Shown: positions 54,564 through 63,238 of the stretch, one piece after another
How positions within the stretch are numbered: position 1 is the first letter of the stretch
How the letters are laid out: the number at the start of each line of letters is the position of its first letter
NCBI GenBank assembly: GCA_963731585.1
Contig: CAVSWC010000013.1
Coordinates: forward strand, 496,001 to 560,000
Length of the DNA: 64,000 nucleotides
DNA from: CANKHA01 sp963731585
GTDB lineage: Bacteria > Pseudomonadota > Alphaproteobacteria > Rhizobiales > Xanthobacteraceae
Reading direction: 5' to 3'
Translations under genes and position numbers: made by a program
The notes under the pieces: generated by a model
The model's input: the letters and a program-made list of their open reading frames with translations, nothing else
The model's database searches: none
What the model was told of the DNA's origin: nothing

Positions 54564-55340
54564 GCAAGCTGCTCCGCTTTGCCGCTTTAACAGCCGTCTT
54601 GTGCAGCATGCTGCCGGCGTCGGCCGATGATATCCCGCTTGCCGATCGCAAGTCCGGCTATGCACTCATGGGTCGCGAAATCCAGACGATGCAGGACGAT
54701 GACAGCGCGAACCCCGGAATGCTCTCCGTGCTTGATGGCGAAGCGCTGTGGAACAAAAAGGCCGGGGTCGCGGAAAAGTCCTGCGCCGATTGTCACGGCG
54801 ACGCGCGCGCCAGCATGCGCGGCGTTGCGGCACGCTATCCGGCCTACCATGCCGCGCGAGCACGCCCCATTGACCTTGAGCAGCGCATCAACCTATGCCG
54901 GGTCGATCAGCAAATAGCGACGCCGTTGCAATATGAGAGCAAGGAGTTGCTGGCGCTCGCCGCCTATGTGGGGCGGCAATCGCGCGGTATGCCGCTGCAA
55001 CCGACTGACGAACGCCTGCGTCCCTTCATCGAGGCGGGGCGCGAATCCTTTAATCGGCGGCAAGGCCAGATCAACCTCTCGTGCGCGCAATGCCACGATG
55101 AGCGCTGGGGAAAACGCCTGGCCGGCAGCGTGATTCCGCAGGGACACGCGACCGGGCTATCCGCTCTACCGCCTGGAATGGCAGGCGCTCGGGTCGCTGC
55201 AGCGCCGGCTGCGCAACTGCCTGACCGGCATGCGTGCGGAGCTTTATCCGCTCGGGGCGCCGGAATATGTCGATCTTCAGCTTTATCTGATGTGGCGCGC
55301 CCGCGGCCTGGCCGTCGAGACGCCGGCCGTGCGCCCCTGA
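54560..55340 (+). CDS. soxA: SoxA, c-type cytochrome subunit of SoxAX, C-terminal frameshift
   Basis: About 259 residues. Signal peptide (LTAVLCSMLPASADD) then two CxxCH sites, CADCHGDARA and CAQCHDERW, and, after a frame change at GGG 55154-55156 (ATG to GYPLYRLEWQALGSLQRRL), the active-site Cys in RLRNCLTGMRAELYPLGAPE. Removing one G restores the frame to a TGA at 55338-55340, giving the expected VDLQLYLMWRARGLAVE end. Catalyses joining of thiosulfate to SoxY. Start overlaps the soxZ stop. Confidence 0.88.
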
Positions 55341-55343
55341 GTC

Positions 55344-55374
55344 GACAGACGCGAGGAAATTCCCCGCGCCTGTC
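55344..55374. terminator. imperfect hairpin between convergent genes
   Basis: GACAG-a-CGCG-a-GG and CC-c-CGCG-c-CTGTC form an 11-bp stem with two A-C mismatches around an AAATT loop, between the stop of soxA and the stop of the molybdopterin gene. It has no T run, so it may be a weak or Rho-aided terminator for both operons. Confidence 0.45.
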
Positions 55375-55398
55375 TCAGCTCCGTGCCCACCGGTCGCG

Positions 55399-57599
55399 CT
55401 AGACCATCTTCAGGTTCTTCAGCGGCAGGCTGCGCACCGGCCTGCCGGTGGCGGCATAAATTGCATTGAGCACCGCGGGCGTCACCACCGAGATGGTCGG
55501 CTCCCCAACGCCGCCCCAGAAGTCATAGGTCGGCACGATCACCGTTTCGACCTTGGGCATTTCCGCCAACTGCAGGATCTCATTGCTGTCGAAGTTGAGG
55601 CTGGTCATCCGCCCCTTGTCGACGGTGCACTCGCCATAGAATGCGGCGCTCAGGCCATAGGCAACAGAGCCTTCGACCTGGGCGGCGATCTGCGAGGGGT
55701 TGACCGCATGGCCGCAATTGAGCGCCAGCACCATGCGGTGAACCTTGACCTTGCCCTCCGGGCTTACAGAAACCTCGGCGGTGGCAGCGGAATAGGCGCC
55801 GTAGCCCATGAACTGCGCGATGCCGCGATGGATGCCGGGAGGCAGGGGCTTTCCCCAATCGCCTTTCTCCGCCGCGGCATTCAGCACGGCAAGATGCTTC
55901 GGGAATTTGCCCATAAGCGCGCGGCGGAATTCAAGCGAGTCCTTGCCGGCCGCCCGCGCCACCTCTTCCATGAAGCATTCCTGGTAGACCGCGTTTTGGT
56001 TGGTATTGACTCCGCGCCACGGCCCGACCGGCACGTGCGAATTCCGCATCGCGTAGTCGATCAGCAGGTTCGGCACGCTGTAGCCGAACTGCGCGTCTCC
56101 GGCCTCCTCGTAATAGCCCTGAAGCTGGCGCATGTCCTTGCCTTCCTTGATCGCTGACGGATTGGAGAAGGCGTTAATCGACTGGCCGGACACGCGCATA
56201 TGCAGCCCGACCAGGTTGCCGTTGGCGTCGAGACCGGCAGAGCCCTTGAACATCGAGATCGGCCGGAAGAAATCATGCGCCATGTCTTCTTCCCGGCTCC
56301 AGATCAGCTTGACGGGAGTGCCGGGGAATTCCTTGGCGATGGCGACGGCTTGATGCACGTAGTCCTGTGCACCGCCGCGGCGGCCGAAGCCGCCGCCGAG
56401 ATCGCTTCGATAGACCTCGCATTTCTCCAAGGGCAGCCCGGATGCTTTCGACAGGGCCGCGAGCGAGGCCTCGGCATTCTGCGTCGCTACCCAGACCTCG
56501 CCTTTGTCCGCCGTGATCCTGGCGGTGCAGTTCATCGGCTCCATGCAGGCATGCGCGAGGAATGGCGTGCTGTAGACCGCTTCCACCTTCTTCGGGGCTT
56601 CGGCGATTGCTTTGAGCGCGTCACCGTTCTGGCGGCCGCCGTTAGTTTCGGTCGCGGTCAGGCCCTCTTTGAGGCGTGCCGCGATCGTCGCATCTGACTC
56701 GTTGGCATTTGGGCCTTCGTCCCAGACGATCGGCAGAGCGTCGAGCGCAGTCTTGGCGTGCCACCAGGTATCGGCGACGACGACGACCGCGTTGTCATTG
56801 TATTTCACGACCTTGCGGAAGCCGGGGCGGTTTGCGATTGCAGCTTCGTCGTAGCTCTTCACTTTGCCGCCGAAAACCGGACTGTCCTTGATCGCCGCGC
56901 ACAGCATTCCCGGCAGGTTCACGTCGATCGCAAAGACCTTGCTGCCGTTGAGCTTGGCGGCCGTGTCGAGCCGGTTGAGCGGCTTGCCAGCAATCTTCCA
57001 TTCCTTCGGATCTCTCAGCTTGATGCTCTTCAGATCCGGCGCCTCGAGCTTGGAGGCGGCCGCGGCCACTTTGCCGTAGGTCGTCGAGCGCTTGGACGCG
57101 TCATGCGTGATGACGCCCTTGGAAACCGTCAGCTCGCTGACAGGGACGTTCCATTCGTTGGCCGCCGCCTGCATCAGCATCATGCGCGCGGCAGCTCCGC
57201 CGCGGCGGACATAGTCCTGCGAACCGCGAATGCCGCGGCTGCCGCCGGTGCTCATGTCGCCCCAGGGGCGCTTGCGCGCAAGGTTCTGACCGGGCGTGAT
57301 CTGCTCGGTCGTCACCTTTTGCCAGTCGCAATCGAGTTCTTCGGCGACGAGCTGAGCCAGACCAGTCAGCGTGCCTTGTCCCATTTCCGAGCGCGCGATG
57401 CGGATCACGCAGGTGCTCGTCTGGCTTGATGACAACCCAAGCGGTCACCTCGGGGCCGGCACCGGCGGCGCCTTGAGCTTGCGGCGGAATTCAAGGCCGG
57501 CAAACGAAACCCGAGCGCCAGACCACCTCCCGCGGCTGCGGTGCCGACGATAAATTTGCGGCGCGAAACTTTCGCGGCATTGCCAATCATAGTTTTCAC
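55399..57599 (-). CDS. isoquinoline 1-oxidoreductase-type molybdopterin subunit, N-terminal frameshifts
   Basis: About 730-residue large subunit of a xanthine dehydrogenase-family enzyme, exported by Tat (SRRKFIVGTAAAGGGLALG at the N-terminus). Frames change two or more times between 57400 and 57520 (GFRLPAL to EVTAWVVIKPDE to TCVIRIARSEMGQGTLTG), after which the chain is intact: RSDLGGGFGRRGGAQDYVHQ, VPVGPWRGVNTNQNAVYQE and GEPTISVVTPAVLNAIYAA with the catalytic GVGE-type Glu. It is the periplasmic molybdenum hydroxylase or aldehyde oxidase class; the substrate is not known. Its GTG overlaps the stop of the iron-sulfur subunit gene (GTGA). Confidence 0.85.
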
Positions 57600-58100
57600 G
57601 GCGAACCTCCCTGGAGGTTAAGTTCTGGATTTGGTGTTGGCGTCACACGGCCGCCGCCGGCGGCTAGGTGCACAGCCTGGCGGATACGCTGATAGGTGCC
57701 GCACCGGCAGATATTGGTCATCGCGTTGTCGATGTCCGCATCGGTCGGCTTCGGAATTCTTCGCCAGCAGCGCCGCGGCCGCCATGATCTGTCCTGATTG
57801 ACAATAACCGCATTGCGGCACGTCGACCGTTGCCCAGGCCTTCTGCACCGGGTGCGAGCTATCGGCTGACAGCCCTTCGATGGTGATGATTTTGTCGGTG
57901 GCTTTGACACTTCCCACCGGTATGGAGCAGGAACGCGCCACTTCGCCGTTGATGTGGACGGAGCAAGCCCCGCACTGCGCCACGCCGCAACCATATTTGG
58001 TGCCGGTGAGGCCAACCTGTTCACGGATGACCCACAAGAGCGGCGTCTCCGCGTCCACTTGCACGTCACGAACTTGGCCGTTGATGTCGAGCTTTGCCAT
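57596..58100 (-). CDS. isoquinoline 1-oxidoreductase-type [2Fe-2S] subunit, frameshifted
   Basis: About 167 residues. First cluster Cys in KYGCGVAQCGACSVHING…RSC and second cluster in VPQCGYCQSGQIMAA, followed after a frame change near 57755-57758 by NICRCGTYQRIRQAVHLAAG. One extra T in AATT explains the break; the repaired sequence KNxKPTDADIDNAM is the family norm. Delivers electrons from the Mo site to a cytochrome c. No cytochrome gene accompanies it, so the diheme cytochrome at 5.3 kb, of the right type, could serve, but that is conjecture. Confidence 0.87.
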
Positions 58101-58327
58101 AGTCTTCCTCTCTCAGCGGACCTGGATACGAATTTTATTGCGCCTCGCGACCCGGGCGCAATACGAAATGACGGACCGGCTCCATGATTTAGCATATCCT
58201 GGACGACAGGAGCATAACCCCTACGACAGGCTCTGGGCACGCACAATGGCCGGCTATCACGGACTCGTAATAATCGCCAAAGCGTTTTTTCCGCAAACTC
58301 GGAAACGGGCTGGCGGTGCGTGCGCAG

Positions 58328-58799
58328 CTACTTTCGGGCGCAAAGACCGGTGACCGGGCCAGCGCATTTACGGCCGTCGCTCTGGCCACTCGCACAGACG
58401 AGCGATACCAGGACTTCATCGTCTCTACAGGTGAGCACATCGGTTCCACTGACGATGCGCAGAGTGGGTCCCTGAGATGTAGCGGCCGCCAGACCTCCAT
58501 CTCCTCCTGCTCCAGGAGCGCCAGCGTCACCCTTCGGGCCTGCTGGGCCAGGAGGTCCAGGAGGCCCAGCGAGGTCCTGGCTGACCCGGTTCGCCTTTTT
58601 CTCCGGCCAGTCCGCCAGGTCCCACCGGGCCCTGCGGGCCAGCAATGCCTTGCGCCCCCTGCGGGCCTACCGGTCCCTGTGCTCCTTGAGCCCCCTGCGG
58701 TCCGGCAGGTCCTTGCGCACCTTGCTTCGGGGCCTCTCCGCACGCCGCCAGCGATACAGCAGCAACGAAAGTCATAAGGCTCAATTTAGTCGGGCGCAT
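58328..58799 (-). CDS. collagen-like lipoprotein, frameshifted
   Basis: About 157 residues: signal peptide with lipobox (VAAVSLAAC, Cys about residue 20), then some 16 Gly-X-Y triplets (GAQGPAGPQGAQG type), a frame change near 58568-58572 and about eight more triplets (GPPGPPGPAGPKG), ending in a cysteine-containing domain (IVSGTDVLTCRDDEVLVSLV; CAGPVTGLC). Removing one base keeps the triplet register exactly. CAGGAG before the ATG at 58799 is a good ribosome binding site. Small collagen-like lipoproteins of this type are found in Bradyrhizobium relatives; the role is unknown. Confidence 0.8.
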
Positions 58800-59191
58800 A
58801 GGCATCTCCTGGGGGGACTCGCAATAACCGCGCACATTGTTGAGCGCTTCCGCCTGCATCCATCGCGATCGCTCCAGTCGTTGGGCAACGGTGCGGTATA
58901 GCTTCGCCTGTCTATGGTAATAAGCTGCATCTGGCATGAGGCCTCGCGCGGATCGCAAGTTTTCCGTTAGGTGCTTAAGACGGTAAAATCTGAAGCAACC
59001 TGACAGTTCCACGGTGGCATTCAGTTTCTTGTCTTTTCTACGTCTTTCATAGGGGCGATGTGCCTGCCCCCGGCTGAACCTTTACATGAACGAAGGCCGG
59101 AAGCCGGTTCCCGCGCTCCGCTGTCCAAGCTTCAGCCAAAGGGAACAGAACTCCTGGCGCGGCCGTTTACTGCCTAATCAGAAGGTGTGCC
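58800..59191. other. intergenic region without a supported gene
   Basis: 390 bases between divergent genes (collagen-like lipoprotein and the 82-residue protein). Two divergent promoters are expected but no consensus is clear. A minus-strand frame to 59012 is only the 5' extension of the lipoprotein frame and has no homology. Confidence 0.5.
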
Positions 59192-59440
59192 TTGGCAATT
59201 TTCCGACGGGAGCTATACGCGAGTGCGAACGGAGACAGCTGGTATCTCTGTCGTGAGGGCTCAGGTCGGGTGTTTGTGGAGCATGAGCCGAATTTGCCAT
59301 CAGGCGGGAAGTCATCTCGCATTGAGCTCACCGCGTTCCTGCAACGTCCGCAAGGGCCCGAGCATCAGGCGCTGCTCCACCTGATCGGAACGCTTGTCGA
59401 CAGAGACAACCCTATTCACCAATCGGTCCGGACGGTGTGA
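59192..59440 (+). CDS. conserved hypothetical protein, 82 residues
   Basis: Short cytoplasmic protein of a type common in Bradyrhizobium and relatives: SWYLCREGSGRVFVEHEPNL, SGGKSSRIELTAFLQRPQGP and EHQALLHLIGTLV. I do not recognise a functional domain. TTG start with AGAAGG about 6 bases upstream; no better start is available in frame. It stands alone between the collagen-like gene and a secreted hypothetical. Confidence 0.65.
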   Translation: MAIFRRELYASANGDSWYLCREGSGRVFVEHEPNLPSGGKSSRIELTAFLQRPQGPEHQALLHLIGTLVDRDNPIHQSVRTV

Positions 59441-59504
59441 GCGCGCAGCAGATCCGCACAGGGAATCTCCTGGATCAAACTCACGCCTGCGGCGTTACCT
59501 CCCC

Positions 59505-59989
59505 ATGAGAATACCGCTGCTGATTTTTCTTTTGCTCACCGCGGGTACGAATGTTGCCGGGGCGCAAATCGGCCGGCTGTGATTCCTGCGGGATGGATTC
59601 AGCAACCTAGGCACTCAACGACCGAGCCATTGAAATTTACCTCTCCGGATGGAACGGCCTCGCTAGCCCTTTATGGCACGCCTGCCGAGAAAAGCAGGGG
59701 AAGCAAAAAAGCATTCGAGATCGCCGATGGAGAGCGCGTTACCTACCGGCGGTCAACGCCTCGATTCGTCGCCGTTTCCGGGTTCAGAGGTGACCGCATC
59801 TTTTATCGTAAGAGCAACTTAGCGTGCCGTGGAACGCGGTGGCATCACATCGCTCTGGAATATGCGGCCAAAGACAAGCGCAAAATGGATACGCTGGTGA
59901 CTCGGGTCGCGCATGGGATGAACCGGTTCGATCATGACTGCAGAGGGTCAGCTTCAGAGACTTCCGGCGGCTTGATCCGTAGTCGCTAG
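59505..59989 (+). CDS. secreted hypothetical protein, frameshifted
   Basis: About 160 residues. A clear signal peptide (RIPLLIFLLLTAGTNVAGAQ) is followed near 59575 by a frame change into IPAGWIQQPRHSTTEPLKFT, SPDGTASLALYG, RVTYRRSTPRFVAVSGFRGD and DTLVTRVAHGMNRFDHDC. Two cysteines (LACRGT and HDC) may form a disulfide. I do not recognise the domain; the pattern of a signal peptide followed by Gly-Trp is typical of small periplasmic proteins of this order. Confidence 0.55.
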
Positions 59990-59996
59990 GTGAGGG

Positions 59997-60287
59997 TTAT
60001 TCGACCAGCTCGTACAGCTTTACCACCGCCGAGGATCCCTTGAGGCCACGGGTGTGCTGTACGATTTCCTTGTGAGCATCGCTGTTTTTATAAGCTTCGA
60101 TGTCTGCTTCGCTTGCCCACTCTGAATAAGAGATGAGTTCGTGCGCATCGCGACAACGCAGCAATTTTTCGGAAATGCAGCCTTTTTGTTGGATCATCAG
60201 CGGCGCGCATTCCGTCTTCCAGACCTCCAGAGCTGCTTCGATCTGAGACGAGTCGATTTTGATGTGGATGAGACGGACTAACGACAT
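59997..60287 (-). CDS. antibiotic biosynthesis monooxygenase (ABM)-fold protein
   Basis: 96 residues from ATG 60287, supported by GAGGAG about 6 bases upstream. SLVRLIHIKIDSSQIEAALE opens the ferredoxin-like fold, and KGCISEKLLRCRDAHELISY and SDAHKEIVQHTRGL are typical ABM/YgiN segments. Members include small quinol monooxygenases, but many lack activity. Second such protein in the window (the other is at 31.8 kb) with little sequence similarity by eye. Confidence 0.75.
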   Translation of the reverse strand: MSLVRLIHIKIDSSQIEAALEVWKTECAPLMIQQKGCISEKLLRCRDAHELISYSEWASEADIEAYKNSDAHKEIVQHTRGLKGSSAVVKLYELVE

Positions 60288-60745
60288 AGGCTTCTCCTCA
60301 CGGATCAACATTGCGAACCAACTCCGCCGCTGCCGGAGGAGGCGGTCAATCAGGAACAGGCGGCCGCGGGTTAGAATGTCGCGCGATGGTTGATCGTCTG
60401 TTGTCTGTTACCTAACATAACTGCCGGTAGGACAGTGGTTCCTCGTGAGGGACTTCTGCGCCGGAGCTTGCTCGGTCAGCTTTGCTCCAGCGTCACGGTC
60501 CTTGTCTGGCAGAAGCGGAACAGCGGATTCTTGTCCACCCTCGTCACCGGATGGGCCCCGTCGGCGGAGAAGGGGCACTCGCGTGCTAGAGAAACCGAAT
60601 GGACCTTCCCGCGTTAGCGTAATCGACGCCAGATCGATCAGCCGCTTCAGCAGCTCGATTGGGAATGAGACTGACGGCAGCATGGGATGTGCATTGCGCC
60701 TATTTTGAAGCAGTTCTGGCCGCGGAAGGAAGAGGAGGAGTGCTG
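60288..60745. other. intergenic region without a supported gene
   Basis: 460 bases between divergent genes. Open frames on both strands (for example 60408-60683 minus and 60445-60708 plus) read as basic, Pro/Ser/Arg-rich sequence without homology. A GGAAGAGGAGGAG ribosome binding site at its right end belongs to the next gene. Confidence 0.5.
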
Positions 60746-60961
60746 ATGGCTGACAGGATCGAGGAACGCGTGCCAGCAGACCCGGCAGCGGTCAACTTAC
60801 GCGAGCCTTGGGAGGTCACCTATTGGTGCGAGAAGTTCGGGCGGACGCGGGTCGAATTGGAACTGGCCATCAAGGAGACTGGCAGCGTCATAGTTGACGA
60901 TATTGCAGCCTATTTCGAGACGAGGAATGCTGCCGCTGGGGAGCCCGGCAATTCAAGTTAG
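60746..60961 (+). CDS. DUF3606 family protein
   Basis: 71-residue protein with the DUF3606 pattern (RVPADPAAVNLREPWEVTYW; CEKFGRTRVELELAIKETGS). Small proteins of this family are abundant in Hyphomicrobiales and often part of the general stress response, but I see no clear EcfG-type promoter here. ATG 60746 follows GGAGGAG at an ideal distance, better than ATG 60659. Role unknown. Confidence 0.75.
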   Translation: MADRIEERVPADPAAVNLREPWEVTYWCEKFGRTRVELELAIKETGSVIVDDIAAYFETRNAAAGEPGNSS

Positions 60962-61159
60962 CTTGCCTTGGGGTGCCAAGGGACTTGCCTAAGCGGTTGC
61001 CTCGCTTGCCCCCACGCTCTCCGTCAAACCTTCGTGGAGGCAATAAGCTGGCCGAATGGGCGGCAACAGCAAGCAATGGTCCCTTGTCTGTTGCCGCCCC
61101 CTTAACTTCTAAAAAACCTTTTAAAGCTACCTTCCGTTAACTACTGGGAACGCCCAACG

Positions 61160-62623
61160 ATGTTGAGACCTCTCATTTCAGTGGCGGTCAGGCGTGACTG
61201 GCTGCTCATCCTGTTAACCGGCATAATTTGCCTCGGCACCAGCCTGGCGATCCTGAGCGCCAGCAACGTCCAACTCTTTTCTTTTATATCGGCACCGGCA
61301 GCCTGGGTCACCGATAGCTTAATGCTGACGCTGCTCGGCCTGAGCGCTGCCAGCGTGTTTGTGATCCATTGCCTGCGCCAGCAAAATAGACTGTTGACGG
61401 CAGCGGTCGAAAACATGCCGCAAGGCTTGTGCATGCTGGATTCTTCAGCGCGATTGATGCTGTGCAATCAACGTTACTTCGACATCTACGGTTTGAATGC
61501 AAAGCAAGTCCTGCCGGGTTCCTCGCTGCGTGACCTGCTCGAACACTGCCGAGCGGCGGGAACCTTCGCAGGCGATCCGGATGTATATGCGACGGAGTGC
61601 ATGGACCGTAGCGCGGAAGGAAAGACGACCAGCACCGCGTTTGAAATGGCAGACGGCCGCATTATTGCGCTCGCGAGCCGCCCGATGTCCGGTGGCGGAT
61701 GGGTCGACACGCACGAGGATATAACGGAGCGCCGCCGCGCCGCACTGCAGCGTAGCTCGATGCAGGAGCACCAGCAGCGCCGCATCGCCCTGGAAGAGGC
61801 GATCGGCGGTTTCAGGCACCGCACCGAAAATCTCTTAAAATCTACCTCCGAAAGCGCGACGACGATGCGGACAATGGCGAGCGCTCTGGTTGGCGCATTC
61901 GGCCAGACTGTACGGCGCGCTGAGAGTGCGGCGAAAAGGTCGCAGCAAGCGTCGAAAAACGTCGAGTTGGCGGCGGTGGCGGCGGAGGAATTGTCGACGG
62001 CGACCGCCGAAATCAGCCAGCGGCTGGGGCACACTGCCGGCCTAGCGTGCGTTGCAGTGAAGGAGGCGCAGACCACCAATGAACAGGTTACGAGCCTGGC
62101 GCAAGCCGCTCAGAAGATTGACGACGTTGTCCAATTGATCCGCGACATAGCGGGCCGAACCAATTTGCTTGCACTCAATGCCACAATCGAAGCGGCGCGC
62201 GCTGGAGAGGCTGGGAAGGGGTTTGCGGTAGTGGCCTCCGAAGTCAAATTGCTCGCGGTGCAGACCGCCAAGGCAACCGAGGATGTCGCTGGACAGATCG
62301 CCGCCGTACAGAAATCGACAGCCATGGCGGTCGCCGCCATCGCTCGAATTGCCGAGCGCATGCATGAAATCAATGAAGACACGTCGTCGGTTGCCGCTTC
62401 CGTGCATCAGCAGGACGCCGCAACCGGAGAAATTTCGCAGAATGTAAGCAGCGCAGCGGAAGGCACCAAGGTGATCGCGTCTGAACTCAGCGACGTCGCT
62501 GGCGAGGCCTGCGAGGCGCGCACATCGGCGCAAACACTTCTCGAAGCGTGCGAAGGGGTCGCCAGCGTTGCCGCAAATCTGCGGGGTGAGGTAGAGAGCT
62601 TCCTCGGCAAGGTGGCCGTTTGA
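61160..62623 (+). CDS. methyl-accepting chemotaxis protein with PAS sensor
   Basis: 487-residue chemoreceptor. Two adjacent membrane helices (WLLILLTGIICLGTSLAIL and SLMLTLLGLSAASVFVIHCL) without a periplasmic domain, a PAS domain at about 80-190 (PQGLCMLDSSARLMLCNQRY; GGWVDTHEDITERRR), then a long signalling domain with the conserved tip DIAGRTNLLALNATIEAARAG and EAGKGFAVVASEVKLLAVQT. Sensing is therefore cytoplasmic. No che genes flank it. Confidence 0.92.
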   Translation: MLRPLISVAVRRDWLLILLTGIICLGTSLAILSASNVQLFSFISAPAAWVTDSLMLTLLGLSAASVFVIHCLRQQNRLLTAAVENMPQGLCMLDSSARLMLCNQRYFDIYGLNAKQVLPGSSLRDLLEHCRAAGTFAGDPDVYATECMDRSAEGKTTSTAFEMADGRIIALASRPMSGGGWVDTHEDITERRRAALQRSSMQEHQQRRIALEEAIGGFRHRTENLLKSTSESATTMRTMASALVGAFGQTVRRAESAAKRSQQASKNVELAAVAAEELSTATAEISQRLGHTAGLACVAVKEAQTTNEQVTSLAQAAQKIDDVVQLIRDIAGRTNLLALNATIEAARAGEAGKGFAVVASEVKLLAVQTAKATEDVAGQIAAVQKSTAMAVAAIARIAERMHEINEDTSSVAASVHQQDAATGEISQNVSSAAEGTKVIASELSDVAGEACEARTSAQTLLEACEGVASVAANLRGEVESFLGKVAV

Positions 62624-63238
62624 GCGGGTTGCCGGCGGGTGCCCTAGAAGTTTGGCTTTCGGCCTTAAGAGTGCGTCACCTTCCGCTCTTATACCAGCAT
62701 GCAGCTGAGCCGTACGGCGTTGCCAGAAACCCTAACCTGCACGGCGGTCTTTCCTCTGCTGGTCGTCGTTTTCGGCATCGGATTGTCCCCAAGGCCGCGC
62801 CGCCGAAGCCAACGGCCTTCCCGGGCAAAATGCACAGCGCAGCAGCATCATCAACTGCGCGACGTTCAAGTTACCGATCGTTGGGTGCAGATGTCGCTGC
62901 CGGACAGTGTTGAAGAGACTCAGCCCAAAACCCGCATCCGCCACAATGGCACTCAATCTGAGTATACCCTTGGGCCTCCAAGGCGGTGATACTTAGACGA
63001 ATTCCTCGGTCATGCTCAGACCCGATCCAGCTGGTGAAGGGAGGATTGAATGAGACATCCCCCATCACCGATAACAGCAGATGGCGAATAATGTGTTAAA
63101 TTGCGGGGGGCCTCTGACTGGCATGGAGGACTTGCAAAACCCGCCATAGCTTCATCAGGCTGAACGGTAACGTCCCCCAGCTTCTCACGGCGCTCCCCAC
63201 AACGCGAGCTATGACGAAGACTTTGAAGAGAGATACCC
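62624..63238. other. intergenic region without a supported gene
   Basis: About 615 bases between the chemoreceptor and the DUF808 gene. Several open frames occur on both strands (for example 62699-62989 plus), but they are Arg/Pro-rich with no recognisable family. No tRNA, hairpin terminator or repeat is evident by eye. Confidence 0.5.

Noticed and set aside
60390..60710. Small open frames before the DUF3606 gene
   Set aside because: They are basic and Pro/Ser-rich, mutually overlapping and lack ribosome binding sites.
61090..61160. TTAAC elements upstream of the chemoreceptor as a CtrA box
   Set aside because: TTAA units at about 61102, 61122 and 61137 do not have the N7 spacing; AT-rich promoter sequence explains them.
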